Shown: positions 33,922 through 46,306 of the stretch, one piece after another
Position numbering within the stretch: the stretch's first letter is position 1
How the letters are laid out: each line of letters opens with the position of its first letter
Source of the DNA: Diplosphaera chodatii
Taxonomy: Eukaryota; Chlorophyta; Trebouxiophyceae; Prasiolales; Stichococcaceae
Length of the DNA stretch: 64,000 nucleotides
Assembly (NCBI GenBank): GCA_032358165.1
Contig: JAALGY010000038.1
Coordinates: 1,178,001 to 1,242,000, forward strand
Reading direction: 5' to 3'
Translations under genes and position numbers: made by a program
The notes under the pieces: model-generated
Databases searched by the model: none
Seen by the model: the letters and a program-made list of their open reading frames with translations, nothing else
Told to the model about the DNA's origin: nothing

Positions 33922-35154
33922 AATATGGCCCACAGCCTGCCCCAGGGTCCAAGGGTCCATGCGGGATTGCATGAAAATGTGCGGCGACAGGCACATCTCA
34001 GTTGGTTCATCTACAAGCCCTCAGTTGGTTTCCCTCAGCATTGTCTCTATGTTCGCTCATACGAACGGTAATGCGACAGCATAGCTGCATTATTGCTAAT
34101 TTCGTAAGCAACCACCCACCAGCCCGAGACCACTCCCCCCTCCCCTAAGGGCTTCTCCCATCAAGCCTTGAAACGTTGAAAGGCAATCCTTTAGGGTTTG
34201 AATCCTTTAGGTTATTTTCAAAGCGCAGGTCGGCAGGTGCAACTTGTGTCGGCTGCGACACCTGATAGGAGCCCGAGCAGTTTGTGTGACCTGACTGTTC
34301 CCACAGCAGTGGCTGGCTGATGTGCATTCGGCGTGCAGCAAGGTCCCCTGCAGATTTGACTGGTGTTTATGCTAGGATCTCGTGCTTGCGACCGGCGTAT
34401 TGCGTGCAGACAGCGTGCAGGAGGGTGCAATCTGCTTCGGTGATCCGTATTATTGGTGTGGTGGTTGCAACGGTCAGCAGCGGCGCGTCTGCGACGTGAT
34501 TTCGGTGTTCGACCCCCTCCCACCAGCTGGGCAAGATTCGCCAGGGCAATTTCAGGGGTAAGCGTTTACCGCATCAAAACACGGTTTCACGCTCGAAGTC
34601 CATCTGTTCCCTCCACTGCTTGATGATCCAAGGCAACGTGGTCGGGATCCACGCTTGACAGACCAAAAGTTTGACAAACGGCAAGTCCTGTGCTCGCCAG
34701 TATGTGTCACCCGCGTTGCATCGTCACTGCAGCCAGACGCTGGACGCCTCATGGACAGGAGTTCGGACATGGTGCACCGGGTGCGTGTGCGTCCGACTGC
34801 GATTGGTCCTGGCGACCAGTACAAGCCAGTCAGGAAGTATCCCGTTGAGCTGCTGTCGTCTGCTTCGACAGGCCAGCAGTCCGACGAAGCGGTCATCGAC
34901 GACCGTACTGCGCCTTGACATCGAGGAGACGCTCCACCTCAGGGAACCCGCCGGTGACAACAGGCAGAAGCAACAGCGCCAGCCTTACAGCCAGGTGGCG
35001 TGAGTCATAACAGTATGCGGCAGTCGGTCGTGTGCTCGCCACAGACGTGCGCTCTCAGCAGACGGTCAACACCACCTGCTTTTCATCATCTTGACGCAGC
35101 TGCGTTCACCTGCAGGGGGGAAAACCCAGGTCGACACTGACGCACACCCCTGAC
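33922..35154. other. Unresolved region upstream of the Ala/Ser-rich membrane protein
   Basis: No confident gene. A plus-strand frame around 34430-34555 and another at 34655-34918 (MTDQKFDKRQVL start) might be 5' exons of the following gene. On minus, a frame ending IIKQWREQMDFERETVF-stop (about 34565-34640) also looks protein-like. An 11-bp direct repeat AATCCTTTAGG occurs at about 34183 and 34200. Nothing here ties these pieces together. Confidence 0.3.
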
Positions 35155-38100
35155 AGGCGCGCAAGCGAGGGGTCCAGCAGCCGGCTGACCGAGCGGGCGC
35201 TCAACCTCAGCGCCAGCGACGACAGCCGGGCGCTGCACACCGCAGAGTGGCTGCACCACCTGCGATCACACTATGGGCGGCCCAGCGGCGTAGCTGAGCC
35301 GGAGAACTGGCCACCTAGGGCAACGCCGCCGGCAGCAGCAGCGGACGGCTCGGCCGCTGAGCGGCGGCCCTCAGACGCGGCTGTGCTCGCTGCCGCCCTC
35401 GCTGCACGGCTGCAGGCCTCGGATCAGTCGCTGCCCAGGTGATGCACGTGACCCTAGTCCAGCTGATATGACACTGAAACAACATGTAGGTCTGTCCTCC
35501 AGATGCACTTCGAGCATAGCGGTTGGTTGAGGTCTCTTTGTAATTCATGTGTGCTGACGCTGAGTGGCATATGACCTGCAGTTCAGCCCAGCACGGCAGC
35601 CGCAGCAGCACAGCGGGTCCGCCGGGCGGCAGGGCTATCAACCACAGCCCGCAGCGCAGGAATAGCAGCCCTGCGATCCCGCCTTCGAGCGGACTCCGCA
35701 CCCCATCCGCGGCTCTGTCAGAGGTGCCGCTGACTCCGCAGCGCCCCTCGGGACCGAAGGCAGACCGCTTTGCTCGGCGACGCTCCGCCGGTACCGTGTC
35801 ACCTGCGATCAGCAGCAAGGGGCGTCCCATCAGCATACGCACGAACATGGCTGGCGGCAGGGCTACCAGCGACCTGAGCCTCGTGGAGAAGGCAGTCGTG
35901 GTGCGAAAAACTGCATGACAGACGCTTGACAGAAGCAGAACGCCTTGATGGACACAGCCAGCTCCTTCAGCGCATTGACCTTTTGTTCCTATGTGACAGG
36001 TGGGCGTGGGGACGCTTCTCTACCCTTTCGTGAGGACTCCGTCCAGCAGCGGCAGCGCGGCTGCCACGCAGTCCGCTGGTGCCAAGCAGACTGTGTCGGT
36101 AGACCAGCCGCCTGCTGCAGCACAGCAGTCGACGCCCGCACCAGTGTCCAACCTGGATGCCCGGCTCACGGGTGCAGCGGCGGCATCTCCCAGCAGGGTC
36201 GCAGACGTGTTTGCCGCGACAGCCACCTTCACCCCACCACAGTCACCATGCCGTCAGCCGCACAACGGTGCAGCCGGCAGCGACGCAGTCTCGGCAGCAC
36301 CAGCTGTGCAACAGCTGAATGGTGATGTGACACCCGATGCCCAGTCCCCGCTGCGAACGCCGCTACCACTGCAGCAGGCGGCGCCGTCCCCCATCAGCCT
36401 GTTGGGTGGCTTCGAGAAGCAGGGGTTGATGACCATCACGCCGTCAGGGGAGCTAGTGGTGAGGCTGCTGCTGGCTGCAGCCACGCCTGTGCCTTCTGTC
36501 GACCCACGAGCAGATGAGCAACGCACAAGATAGTGGCAAACGCAAATGAACTTCCCTGCATGTTGCGCAGCCAAGCATTGGACTGAACTAGCGCCTGCCT
36601 TCTTGCCGATTCCAGGAACCCACGGTGCTGCTGGCCTCTTCTGCTGGCAACAGCACTGGCGGCGGGATGCTGAGCACGCCACAGGCCAATGGCGATGACA
36701 CCCCGTACCGCACGCTGCGGGAAACGTATGGGTCTATCCCGGCGGCCAACTCTGCGGACCGGAGGGTGGTGGATGCCAGCATCGCGTCTGCCATATCACA
36801 GCTTGCTGCGGCCGATGCAGCTCTGACGAGCATGCCAGCAGCCAGTGGAACAAGCGACGCAGGAGCTGGGCCGGAGTCTGCAGCGTCTGAGCCTGGTTCT
36901 GCCAGCATGCCATCCAGTACACCGTCTTCAGGTGCTCATGGTATCCGCCTTCAGTTTGCTGCCAGTCAATCACCAATTAATATGTCGGCCATGCATCGAG
37001 ACGAGCTTCTTGACCAATGGTAGTGTCAACGAGGTTGGCAAGCCCAACTAGTCGTGCCCGATGTCGCAGTGCCAGGGCCATCAGGCGCTGTCAGCTCAGC
37101 ACCGTCACAGGCTGCAGCAGACAGCACCTCGGCGGAGCAGCACGAGGCCAAGCCTACAGTGCCGCCTGCGCAACAGCCAGTCCCAGCATCAGCAGCATCG
37201 TCAGCAGCTGCGATGCCGCAGGGAGGCGCCAAGCGCCGCTGGCATAGGGTGCCACTCATACTGCTGGTGACGGTACTGTGCATCCTGGGTATCGGTGCCC
37301 TGGCGGCCTTCGATCTTGAGCATGGCCGCATCTCTTCTGGCATGCTGGCGAAGCGAGCCCGCCATCTGGCAGCGGCTAGCACAGCAGCCAGCCACCAGGT
37401 GCACGCATCCGCACTGTATGCTGCCAAGCGTGGCCCCGCCTACGCCCAGCAAGTCACAACGGAGGGCTGGCATGGCTTGAAGGCGGCAGCAGCTGCAGCA
37501 AGGCAGGCGACTGCCACTGCGCCAGCTGCAGTGCAGCATCTGTGGCGCCACAGCACCGCGATCCTGGCAGCAGACATGCAGGCAGTCGCGGCGTCTGTGC
37601 GGCGTCTGACCACCAGTGTGGCAGCATCTGCAAGGCATGCAGCAGCTGCCTCAGTCACGGCGGCACGGCATGCCGCTGGTTGGCCAGCAGCCTGGTCGAT
37701 GAAGCAGGGCGGGTATGCCAGTCTTCTTGCAACTGCACTTCAAGTGTGATGTGCACCTTCGAGTATGATGTGCACCTGAGCTATCACGCCACAAGCACAG
37801 AAGAATTTATCGTGTGCGTTGTGGTGTATCTGCAGGGGGTGCTGGACGTCCCTGCAGTCAGCCATGCACGCTGCCCAAGCCAGCTCAGCAGACAGGCTAC
37901 AGACTGCAGCAAGCGCTGCATACAATACGCTGCAGCAGGACTGGCGTCGGGTGTCTGCTGCAGCACGTCGCATTGCGGGGTGACCACCCCTAATTTATCA
38001 GCTGACTGCACTTGTTAAGCAGAAAACTTTTGTCGTGCAGAAGGTGTCCTGTGATTGCCTTCCATAGGCCATGCTCTTGTCCATGCAGGCACGTGCCCAG

Positions 38101-39879
38101 ATCAGGAGCAGAGCTGGCAGCTGCCGCAGTAGGTACTGGCAGTGCGGCACGGCACGCTGCTGTTATCAGCTTGGAAGCTGCAAAGCACCAGCTGCAACAT
38201 GCAAGGGTCTGGATAGCACGCCAGTTGTCAATGGCGCCACCGCCGCCACCGCCGCCATCTAAGACGACAGCATCGAAAGTCTGGGCCCGCATGACACGCC
38301 GCACATCGCTGCACGCAGCCGCGCAAGCAGCAGACTCAGCTGACATCGCAAAACCCAAGGGTGCACCAGCTGCCCGCAAGGTGGTGCCTGCTCAGCTGCA
38401 GCATGCGCCAGCAGCAAAACCTGATGCACCAGCTCCTGCCAAGGCCGCTGTCAAGGCCGCTGTCAGGCTGCGGAAGTCTCCAGCTGCAGCTGTGCTGCAT
38501 GGCAACGGCAGTCCCGTGGCAAGGTCAGCCAGTAAGCCCAAGCCGGGTGGGCTCACCCCTGCTGCAGTCGAGGCAGCAACTGTGGCAGATGTCACACCGC
38601 AGCTCAGGCCAGCCCCGCCTTCAGCAACGTCGGCAGGCAATGGAAGGGGGCCTGCAGCTGCGCCCAAGCCCAGCAGCACCGCAGCTGCTCTCGCTGACGC
38701 GGTGACAAAGGGAAACGCAGCGTCTGCTGCAGTCCGCCCCCCGCCTGTGCACAGCCTGCCGCCCGCTGCAGGCACCACCCAGCCCCTGCTTGGTCAGGCG
38801 GCAACGCCAGCGTTTGGCGCCAGCGCGGCTGCTGCAGGCTGCCTGGCGGCCCTCGCGGTGTGTGGTCTGCTGGCAGTCGCGACCTGGCTACGCTGGCTGC
38901 CGGGCGCTCGTGCAGCTCGCCGGGAGCAGCCGAGTGACACAGGTGCTTTCCAACATGCCCTCCCACATAGGGCACCCTTGCCTGATGCCTACCGACATGT
39001 CAGGAATGTCAGCCCGGCTTGCACGGGGTCGCCACGTCGTGTCAGATCAGATGGTTCAGATGGTGACCAAGGTGCATGTAATGCTCTGCAGGCGAGGTGG
39101 AGGTGTACGGCGGCCCAGATGCTGACGAGCCTGACATGCTCTTCGAGACCTTTGAGGCGCACGACTTCACTGCCGGCCCCCCCCTCGCCATCAACCCCCG
39201 GCGGCACACGATCGCCACCACCCGCCCGCAGGCACACACCTCTTGATACTGCATCGTCCCAGTCTCATCCGCCCACCTCCTCTGCGCCCACTTGGTCGCA
39301 TCAGAGAATCGATCGCATACATGGACCCTGCAAGCTGTTCTCAGCACTTGTCAAATGGGGATGCCCAGTGCCGTGACACCCGTGGCGATGCAGGGGCGGG
39401 AGTTTGCGTGGCTGCGGCCCAACGAGGTGGTGACACGGCCCACCAGCGCGTCTGGCGGCCGCGGCCTGGACTACCTGTGGCTGCGCAGCCGCGTCGTCGT
39501 GAAGCTGTCCCCGGAGATCCGCAGCCGCGTGGCCAGGTGCAGCAGCACCCCAGACTTGGACGGCGCTGCCTGATGTGACTACGTCTGAAGCCGAGGACCG
39601 TGTGCATGCTCAAAGATGCAGTCGTACAGGAAGCCATCAACGGTCATCACTCGTGCTGCGGCTGTCCGCAGGTCTTCGACCATGAAGCGGCTGTCGCAAG
39701 ACACCTCGTTCCGCAGCCCGATGGGGGCGCTGCGGGACATCCAGTTCGGTGGCCGCGGCAGCAGTGGCGCTGCCGGCGGCAGCGGGGCGGCCGCTGCGGT
39801 GGATAAACCCCCGGCGACGCCGGTGTCAGCCGGCGCCGCCGCCGCGCGCAGGGCCAGCAGGCGGCTCACGCTCGGCTGA
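35155..39879 (+). CDS. Large Ala/Ser/Pro-rich protein with two predicted TM helices, family unknown
   Basis: Not recognised. Exons by frame: about 35155-35440 (RASEGSSSRLTERALNL), 35580-35898 (Arg/Ser-rich), 36000-~36510, about 36617-36931, about 37052-37745, about 37850-37980, about 38090-38940, about 39092-39235, about 39375-39536 and about 39672-39879, ending RRASRRLTLG-stop. Two hydrophobic helices: LILLVTVLCILGIGALAAF (near 37255-37310) and AAAAGCLAALAVCGLLAVA (near 38825-38880). The 300 residues between them are Ala/His/Arg-rich, amphipathic and helix-forming (apolipoprotein-like), with a run of eight Pro near 38230. The C-terminus contains GREFAWLRPNEVV and SRVVVKLSPEIRSRV, probably a small folded domain. 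Many SP and RS dipeptides suggest phosphoregulation. A nuclear-envelope or ER-membrane scaffold is possible but unsupported. Exon borders are approximate and the 5' end is unknown. Confidence 0.5.
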
Positions 39880-40436
39880 CGGGGACTGTTGGAAAGCAGG
39901 GTTGACGTGCAGTATGACTGCAGGCACCGCTCACCGATGGTCGTGGCATGCACAAGCGGGCGTCCGCATCAGTATCTGCTTGTGACAGGTGCAACGTTCA
40001 GCCGGCTGCTCTCGATCCGCAGCTCTAGCAAACAGCAGCGCGTCAGTAGAGCAGCCGCTATCTGATGTACAATATGCAACTGCAGTTGAAGCATCTAGAA
40101 CTAGGCTGCTCGGTCAATCTTGCACAGCAAAAAAGGGCCTGTTTCGGTTGCATGTTGCTCAGGCACACGCTTGGACCACAAGCACTCCACAGGCATTGTG
40201 CTTGGCAAATGCTGAAGACCAAATGAGAATCATACGAACGAGTGTCTTCTGAACACGCGGCGCAATGATTGATGTGGCTACACTTGTCGTGTTCAGGGCT
40301 GCAGACTGCTCTGTTGCCATCATCAGAAGAAGAAAACGCTGCATGCCCGCAAAATCCACAGCTGACGACAAGAAACAGAGAGAGCTGTGCGCGCAACTCC
40401 AGCACCGACACGGAAGCAGAACCTTGACCTGTTTCA
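39880..40436. other. Tail-to-tail intergenic region
   Basis: Lies between the stops of the Ala/Ser-rich protein (plus) and mARC (minus). No gene or TGTAA signal seen; short frames only. Confidence 0.4.
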
Positions 40437-42265
40437 TCATTTCGTTAGGTCCTTCCAGACGAGGGCACCATCCTGCGATGTGCCGCGCAGCATGGTGACC
40501 CGGACCGCGTCGCCGACTGTCACCGTCCCCGAGCTCTGCTGCGTCACCAGGTTGTTGCCAAAGAACACTGCATGCTTCCATGACTTGAGGCCTGCATGGG
40601 TTGCAGCGTTACTCAGGTTGAGTACGGAGAGCTTGCAGGGCGGTGATAACCTTGACCTGCACGAAATGCAGCACAGTTGTTCACAGTGCAACTGCACAGG
40701 CAGCCGACCTGCGGCCTCTGCCCAGCCGAGCCCGAGTCCAGTGCGGAAGGTGTGCAGTGTCTCCAGCGGCTCCTTGCCAACCACAGCAGTCTGCTGGTCC
40801 ACCGTCGTGAGCTGGATGCAACACACAGCAAGTAATGACGACGGCGGTCCAGAAAGGATATGTATGTCACGGGCAGTGCAACTGGTCGCATAAGGGCATG
40901 CCAGTCCCACACTACCTTGCATCGTGAGCAGGGCTTGATGCCCCCGAAGTTAACATCGCCAATCGTCAGCTGCTGCCAGGAGTCCTCGGCAAAGGGTGCT
41001 GCACCGGTCACCACGATGTTCGGCCTGAAACGCTGCATCGGCAGCTCCTCTGGTAGGTGCGTGTTCAACGCAGCCAGTGACGCCTGTCCAGGATGCATCA
41101 ACACATCCTCAGCACGCAGCCGATTCTGTGTCGACACTGCCCTTCACTGCGCTAGCATGCCTGTGAGACATCGTGCATGGCTGTGACACGTTGGGCATAC
41201 CTCTCCACACATCAAGTATGGGAAGCCGTCAGAGAATGCAGTCTCATGCGCCGGCGCGAACGCAGGATCTGTTGGCCTCCGCTTCGGGTCAGAGCTGGGG
41301 TCCCCACTGCCTGACTGCCCTGCACACGGCAGCGCCACGTGCTGAGACGCTGGCGGCTTGGTCAGCAAGCATGACGCCACTGCCTCAACCGGAAGACGTG
41401 AACGCCCGTACAACGTCACACAAGAGTGTGGTCACGGCCTTGCACAGGCTGAACTGGAGTTTACCTCCGTAGCGCACCAGGCGCACCGGCTTGCCAAGGT
41501 GCGCCGAGAACCATTCTGCAGTTGCGTCTCCAGTGTCAACTGCTGGACCGTGCCACTCCCACACGGTGCACTCCTTGTGCTTTGCCGACTCAGTTGGCAG
41601 ATCCAGGGGCACCTGCATGCGAAAGGCAACACACACTACATGTTACATTTGGACACCTGAGACCCCTGGATGTAGCAACAGCGACACGGCCATCGGCGTG
41701 CAGCGTGCCCCGCATGCAGGTGACGCACCTGCAACACGTTCGCATTGCCGTTGGTGGAGACCTGCATGGTCAGCCCAGCTGGCAGGGCATCGCCGGGCTC
41801 TGCATCCAGCGCCTCCTGCGGCAGCTGTACGTCCACCAGGGCCAGGCGTGGCTCCTAAGCTCAACAACACCAGCCTGCCGCTGAGCGCTGTACAACTCCG
41901 GAGCCGTGCGGACGCTGGAACATCACGATCGCACATTCACTACATACATTTCAAGCCAGCTTCCATGGCACCTGACGCTGCGTGATAAATTTGCCATCCG
42001 CCTCGCGCACAACCACCCATTGCCGATCGAACGCAAAGCCTACATGTGAGAGTGTGGGGTTCAGCACGCGGGTGTCAACTGGTCAGCGGCCACGCATGTC
42101 AGCCTGGCCACGGCCGAGACTCAGCCATGCGTCTGCAGAGCAGCAGGCAATGGCCGCAAGGTGCTCACCGGTGCGTGTTACGTGTGCAGATGTGACATTC
42201 ACTGGCCGGCAGCTCTTTATAGGGTACAGGTGCAGGCTTTGCACGGTGACGGGTTCCGCGGGCAT
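40437..42265 (-). CDS. mARC-type molybdenum enzyme (MOSC-domain amidoxime reductase), 310 aa
   Basis: Mitochondrial amidoxime-reducing component family: a Mo-cofactor enzyme that reduces N-hydroxylated substrates together with cytochrome b5 and its reductase. In Chlamydomonas it also works with nitrate reductase to make NO. Eight exons join in frame: 42169-42265, 41972-42039, 41729-41854, 41465-41612, 41201-41268, 40916-41083, 40709-40811 and 40437-40591. N-terminal MOSC_N barrel: VQSLHLYPIKSC, GFAFDRQWVVV, EPRLALV. MOSC domain: FSDGFPYLM, RFRPNIVVTGAAPFAED, then IKPCSRCKLTTVD, whose second Cys corresponds to the Mo ligand; then EPLETLHTFR and GTVTVGDAVRV near the end. It starts at MPAEPVTVQSLHLYP. 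No clear transmembrane or targeting segment precedes it, unlike animal mARC, matching the soluble algal form. It is divergent from RACK1 (298 bp between ATGs). Confidence 0.9.
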
Positions 42266-42562
42266 GTTTGCAGGTAGTTTTGGGGTCGCGGGCAGGACGA
42301 CGCTGTACGCTCAGGCTGTGTCACCTTCCAAGGCAGCTCTGAAGCATTTGCGGACCGTGCAAATGTCACAACACATCTGTGACACCTGCGTTGATTAGAT
42401 CGCAGGTGCGCCCGTCGGGGCAAAACGCCGGAAGCAGCTGGATCGCTGGAAGCAGCAGGGCTGCCTCGGCGGCTCTTCAGCGAGTCCTGTGTGTGACACG
42501 GCCTCTTACACCCTCCTGCAAGGTGCACACATCGACAACCAGCAACACTCACAGAAGCCACC

Positions 42563-44871
42563 ATGGCCGAGCAGCTCAGCCTCCGCGTGAGTCTGGCTCC
42601 GATCTCAACAGCCTGTTGTTTGCCCATCCCATTTGCCTCCACCTTCATCAATGCGTGCGGCTGGCTGACTTGCAGCACGGCGAACCACAGTCTATATAGC
42701 CGCATGTGCAGGGAGCTGCACTGTCGGAAAGCATGCATGCCTTCACTATCTGACACGCTGCGTCTCGGTGCCGCAGGGTACCCTTGAGGGCCACACTGGA
42801 TGGGTTACCAGGTGAGTCTGGCTGGACCTGACTTGCATCTGCATGCAACCAGCGTGCATGTCCCGCCTTGCGTGTGATCCAATGCTGTCGGTCAATAGTT
42901 TCTCGAACTGCTTTGCAGCATCGCAACGCCGCTGGACCCCAACAGCGACATCATCCTGTCGTCGTCCCGGTAAGCCGCTGCTTGGCGATGCAGCTGCGTG
43001 GCATTTGCAGCAGCTCGTGCAAGCGCAGCACGTGCTGAACGACGCCGCGCTTTGTCCGATCCAGGGACAAGACGGTCATTGTGTGGCACCTGACGCGTGA
43101 GGAGGGCCAGTACGGCTTTGCGCGGCGTGCGCTGCGCGGCCACTCCCACTTTGTGCAGGTTGGTGGCTGACTGACCGGCTTTGCAATTGATCAGTGTAGT
43201 ACCGACTGCAGCGTTGAGTGCAGGGGAGGCCAGCACTGCTGCGCCTGTCTGAGCAGTCTGCTGGTCGTGCTGCTGGGGCTCCTGCTTATGGCAAGAAGAG
43301 TTTGTAAGCAGAAGGAAGCAGAGTCTACGCTTACACGTGCAGCTGGCTGTGGCATGCAGGACGTGGTGATCTCCTCGGACGGGCAGTTTGCGCTGTCGGG
43401 GTCCTGGGATGCGACGCTGCGGCTGTGGGACCTGAACAGCGGCAACACCACCCGCCGCTTCATCGGCCATGCAAAGGACGTCCTGTCCGTCGCCTTCTCT
43501 GTGGACAACCGGCAGGTGTGCTGCTGCGGCACCAGCGGTGAAAGGTGGCGTACCTCGCAAGCAATGCCGCATCTTGCCTGACGCTCCAGCGGCAGGGGCT
43601 TTGCTCTCAGGATCATGCCGCAACAGGCTGACACCGCCTGCTGTCCCGCGACCGCGCAGATCGTGTCGGGCAGCCGCGACAAGACGATCAAGCTGTGGAA
43701 CACGCTGGGCGAGTGCAAGTACACCATTGGCGAGCCGGAGGGGCACACCGAGTGGGTGTCCTGCGTGCGCTTCTCCCCCGTCACCACCAACCCCATCATC
43801 GTGTCCGCCGGCTGGGACAAGCTCGTCAAGGTGCAGTCCCACTGTGCTTGTGGCCCCCAGGCAGCTGAGCAGTGCCACTCACGCTGTGCTTGAAGCAGCA
43901 TCTAGGTGATGTTGACCGTTGTGCTTCTGCTGAAGCCTGTCATGCTTGTGGAATAGTAAGGGCGTCTCGTCGCAGGTGTGGAACCTGACGAACTGCAAGC
44001 TGCGGGCTGACCTGCGGGGCCACACCGGCTACATCAACACCGTCACCGTGTCGCCCGACGGCTCGCTGTGCGCGTCCGGCGGCAAGGTGGGCGCGCCGCT
44101 GACGTTACTGATGGGGGCATGCAGTGCATGCCGGTATGCCACGACCGCAAGACTGTCTGCTCAGACATGCCAGCAGCATGTCGTGTGTTGTGCTGAGTTG
44201 ATGTAGCGCATGGCCGCAGGACGGCGTGGCGATGCTGTGGGACCTGGCAGAGGGCAAGCGCCTGTACAGCCTGGATGCTGGAGACATCATCCACGCCCTC
44301 ACCTTCTCCCCCAACCGCTACTGGCTGTGCGCTGCCACCCAGGTGCGGGGCGGCCGCGGCCACGAGCTGGCAGCCTGTGTGCAGCGCTGGCCCGGTTCAT
44401 CGGCATGCAAGTGACCTTCGGCATGCTCACGAACGGTCTTGATTGAGAGAGGACGTCCAACTGCAGTCCTGCATCAAGATCTGGGACCTGGAGAGCAAGT
44501 CGATCGTGGACGAGCTGCGGCCCGAGTTCCAGGTCATGTCGAAGAAGGCCACGGTGGGTTGCTTGTCTGTATGGCAACGTGCCAAGGTTGCGAGGTGTTG
44601 TATGCAATGAGGGTTTACAGCGTTGCCTCCTGACATGTCCTGCGTCAGCACTGCCAGGCTGTGTGCATGCGCAGGTGCCATACTGCACCTCAGTTGCCTG
44701 GTCTGCCGACGGAGCCACGCTGTACACCGGCTACACCGATGGCAAGGTGAGCTTCGCCGTTGGTGCAGTCCTCGGTTGGATGAAGATCCTGCCAACCCCC
44801 TATGATTTGCTGATGTGCTGTCCTCGTGCGTGGTCCAGATTCGGGTCTGGAGCGTGGGCCGCACCGTGTGA
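42563..44871 (+). CDS. RACK1: RACK1 / G-beta-like WD40 protein, 318 aa
   Basis: Ribosome-associated seven-bladed WD40 scaffold on the 40S head. Eleven exons join perfectly in frame: 42563-42586, 42777-42811, 42919-42969, 43065-43158, 43360-43515, 43660-43830, 43976-44086, 44220-44342, 44467-44553, 44675-44746 and 44839-44871 (33 nt, ending with the stop). It starts [19 protein letters not shown]. Repeats show [68 protein letters not shown] and a final [12 protein letters not shown]. The length equals RACK1 of plants and animals, and the highly conserved [13 protein letters not shown] and [12 protein letters not shown] strings leave little doubt. Promoter region shared with mARC; TGTAA at 44981. 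Confidence 0.97.
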
Positions 44872-44980
44872 GCACACCCGAGCTTCTGCGGCAGTGGCAT
44901 ACATGTGCAGCGGGCCGGCAGCTTCAGGCTGCGTGTGCGATCCTTGCTGGCCTGCGCGTACCACTTGTGTGCCTCCGCCA

Positions 44981-44985
44981 TGTAA
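44981..44985 (+). terminator. TGTAA poly(A) signal, RACK1
   Basis: TGTAA 110 nt after the RACK1 stop, in the 276-bp gap before the GILT start at 45148. Confidence 0.6.
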
Positions 44986-45147
44986 AGCTGGGTGCCACCA
45001 CATATCTCAGAGCAGACTGGGAGAGGGCTAGTCGCCACCATAGTCATCACCACCGACAGATCTTGCGCAACATGAAGATCCCGTTCCCTCCGTCGCATTG
45101 CTCTCACTTGTCGGCTTGCAGCGGGATACACTCAAAGGTCTGCAACA

Positions 45148-46306
45148 ATGGCGCCAGCACGTGCAGCTGCAGTGCTCACGGCGGTTCTGCTGGCCCTGTG
45201 CACCACACCTGATGTCCTGGCACGTGCTCAAGGTGCAACTGCAGGACAAAGCGTATGGTTCGCCAGTGCCGTGATGATGCCAGTGCTGGCGTTTGCACGC
45301 CGCAAGATACATAGTCACGATTGGCATGTTGACAGGACGGTGCTGTGGCATGCAGGGGATGCGGGGCTGGTGCAGGTGCAGCTCTACGGCGAGGCGCTGT
45401 GCCCTTATTGCATGAGGTTCACCACGACCATCGTGGCGCCGCTGTTGAAACAGGGTGTTGGCAGCATCTTCAACTTCACATGTGAGCTGCACATGCAAGC
45501 GCCAACCCGCAGATCGTAGAGCATACGCACCACGCGGGTGCATGTCGGCATGGCCGGAACCATCTGTATGCTGATTGACGAATGTGTTCCTACCTGCGTC
45601 TCTCGCAGACATCGCGTATGGGAATGCCCTCAACACATCATCGGTGCGGCGCGCTTCACTTCTCAGCGTGCAATGGCAACATCATGCATGCAGCGGGTCG
45701 TTTTCATGCATTTGTTGGTATTTTGCCGTATTTTGCAGGGTCCAGTTTGCCAGCACGGCGCCGAGGAGTGCCTATTCAACCGGGTCATTAACTGTGCCCA
45801 GCACTCCAAGCCGGCACAGAGCGACTGGCTCCCATATGTCGCTTGCGTCGAAGGCAGCCTGCAAGGCGATTTCGAGAAGGACGAGGCAGCTGCCAAGAAG
45901 TGTGCACAAGACAGTGGTATTGACTATGCCGAGATCAAGGAATGCGTCAATGGTGCGAATCATTTGCAGTCCCTGTGTTGCTTTGTAGTGTCAGGGATCA
46001 TATATCACTGCAAATTGGCATCTACATTTGACTGGACGTGGTGCTAATGCACGACAGGGAGATTGGGAGACGAACTGGATGCCCAGGCAAAGGCGGCAAC
46101 AGACAGTCTGACACCAGCCCACAGGCGTGTTGATTATACGATCCATGACGGCACGCATGATCATGGCATGATGCAACGCTCTTGCCATCAGTCTACTTCT
46201 GCTGCGCAGTTATGTGCCTTGGGTCACGGTGAACTCTGTTCCCCTGGGTGCTGACTATGGCGCGCTGAAGTCAGTCATCTGTGCAGCCTATGCCGGGGAG
46301 AGGTAG
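45148..46306 (+). CDS. GILT-like lysosomal/secreted thiol reductase, 207 aa
   Basis: Gamma-interferon-inducible lysosomal thiol reductase family; reduces protein disulfides in acidic or secretory compartments. Six exons join in frame: 45148-45232, 45356-45481, 45609-45643, 45739-45952, 46058-46124 and 46210-46306. Signal peptide with hydrophobic core (AVLTAVLLALCTTPDVLA). Active-site CxxC in YGEALCPYCMRF. FNFTYIAYGNALNTSS is assembled over an intron. Family signature CQHGAEECLFNRVINCA. A Cys-rich stretch (VACVEGSL, KKCAQDSGIDYAEIKECV). YVPWVTVNSVPLG near the C-terminus. The fifth intron (46125-46209) uses a GC donor; only that donor gives the family's H-x-YVPWV join. Predicted soluble luminal protein. 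Confidence 0.92.
46125..46209 (+). other. GC-AG intron in the GILT gene
   Basis: Exon 5 ends CCCACAG before GCGTGT, and exon 6 begins TTATGTGCC after GCGCAG. Frame and family pattern (PAHSYVPWVTVN) require this junction; the nearby GTGTTG donor would put the next exon out of frame. Confidence 0.75.

Noticed and set aside
34185..34212. GGTTTGAATCC string resembling a tRNA B box
   Set aside because: The flanking bases do not make a proper T-stem and no A box, anticodon arm or acceptor stem can be drawn.
42892..43878. 328-codon minus-strand open frame
   Set aside because: Antisense to RACK1 exons 3-6, which are certain.
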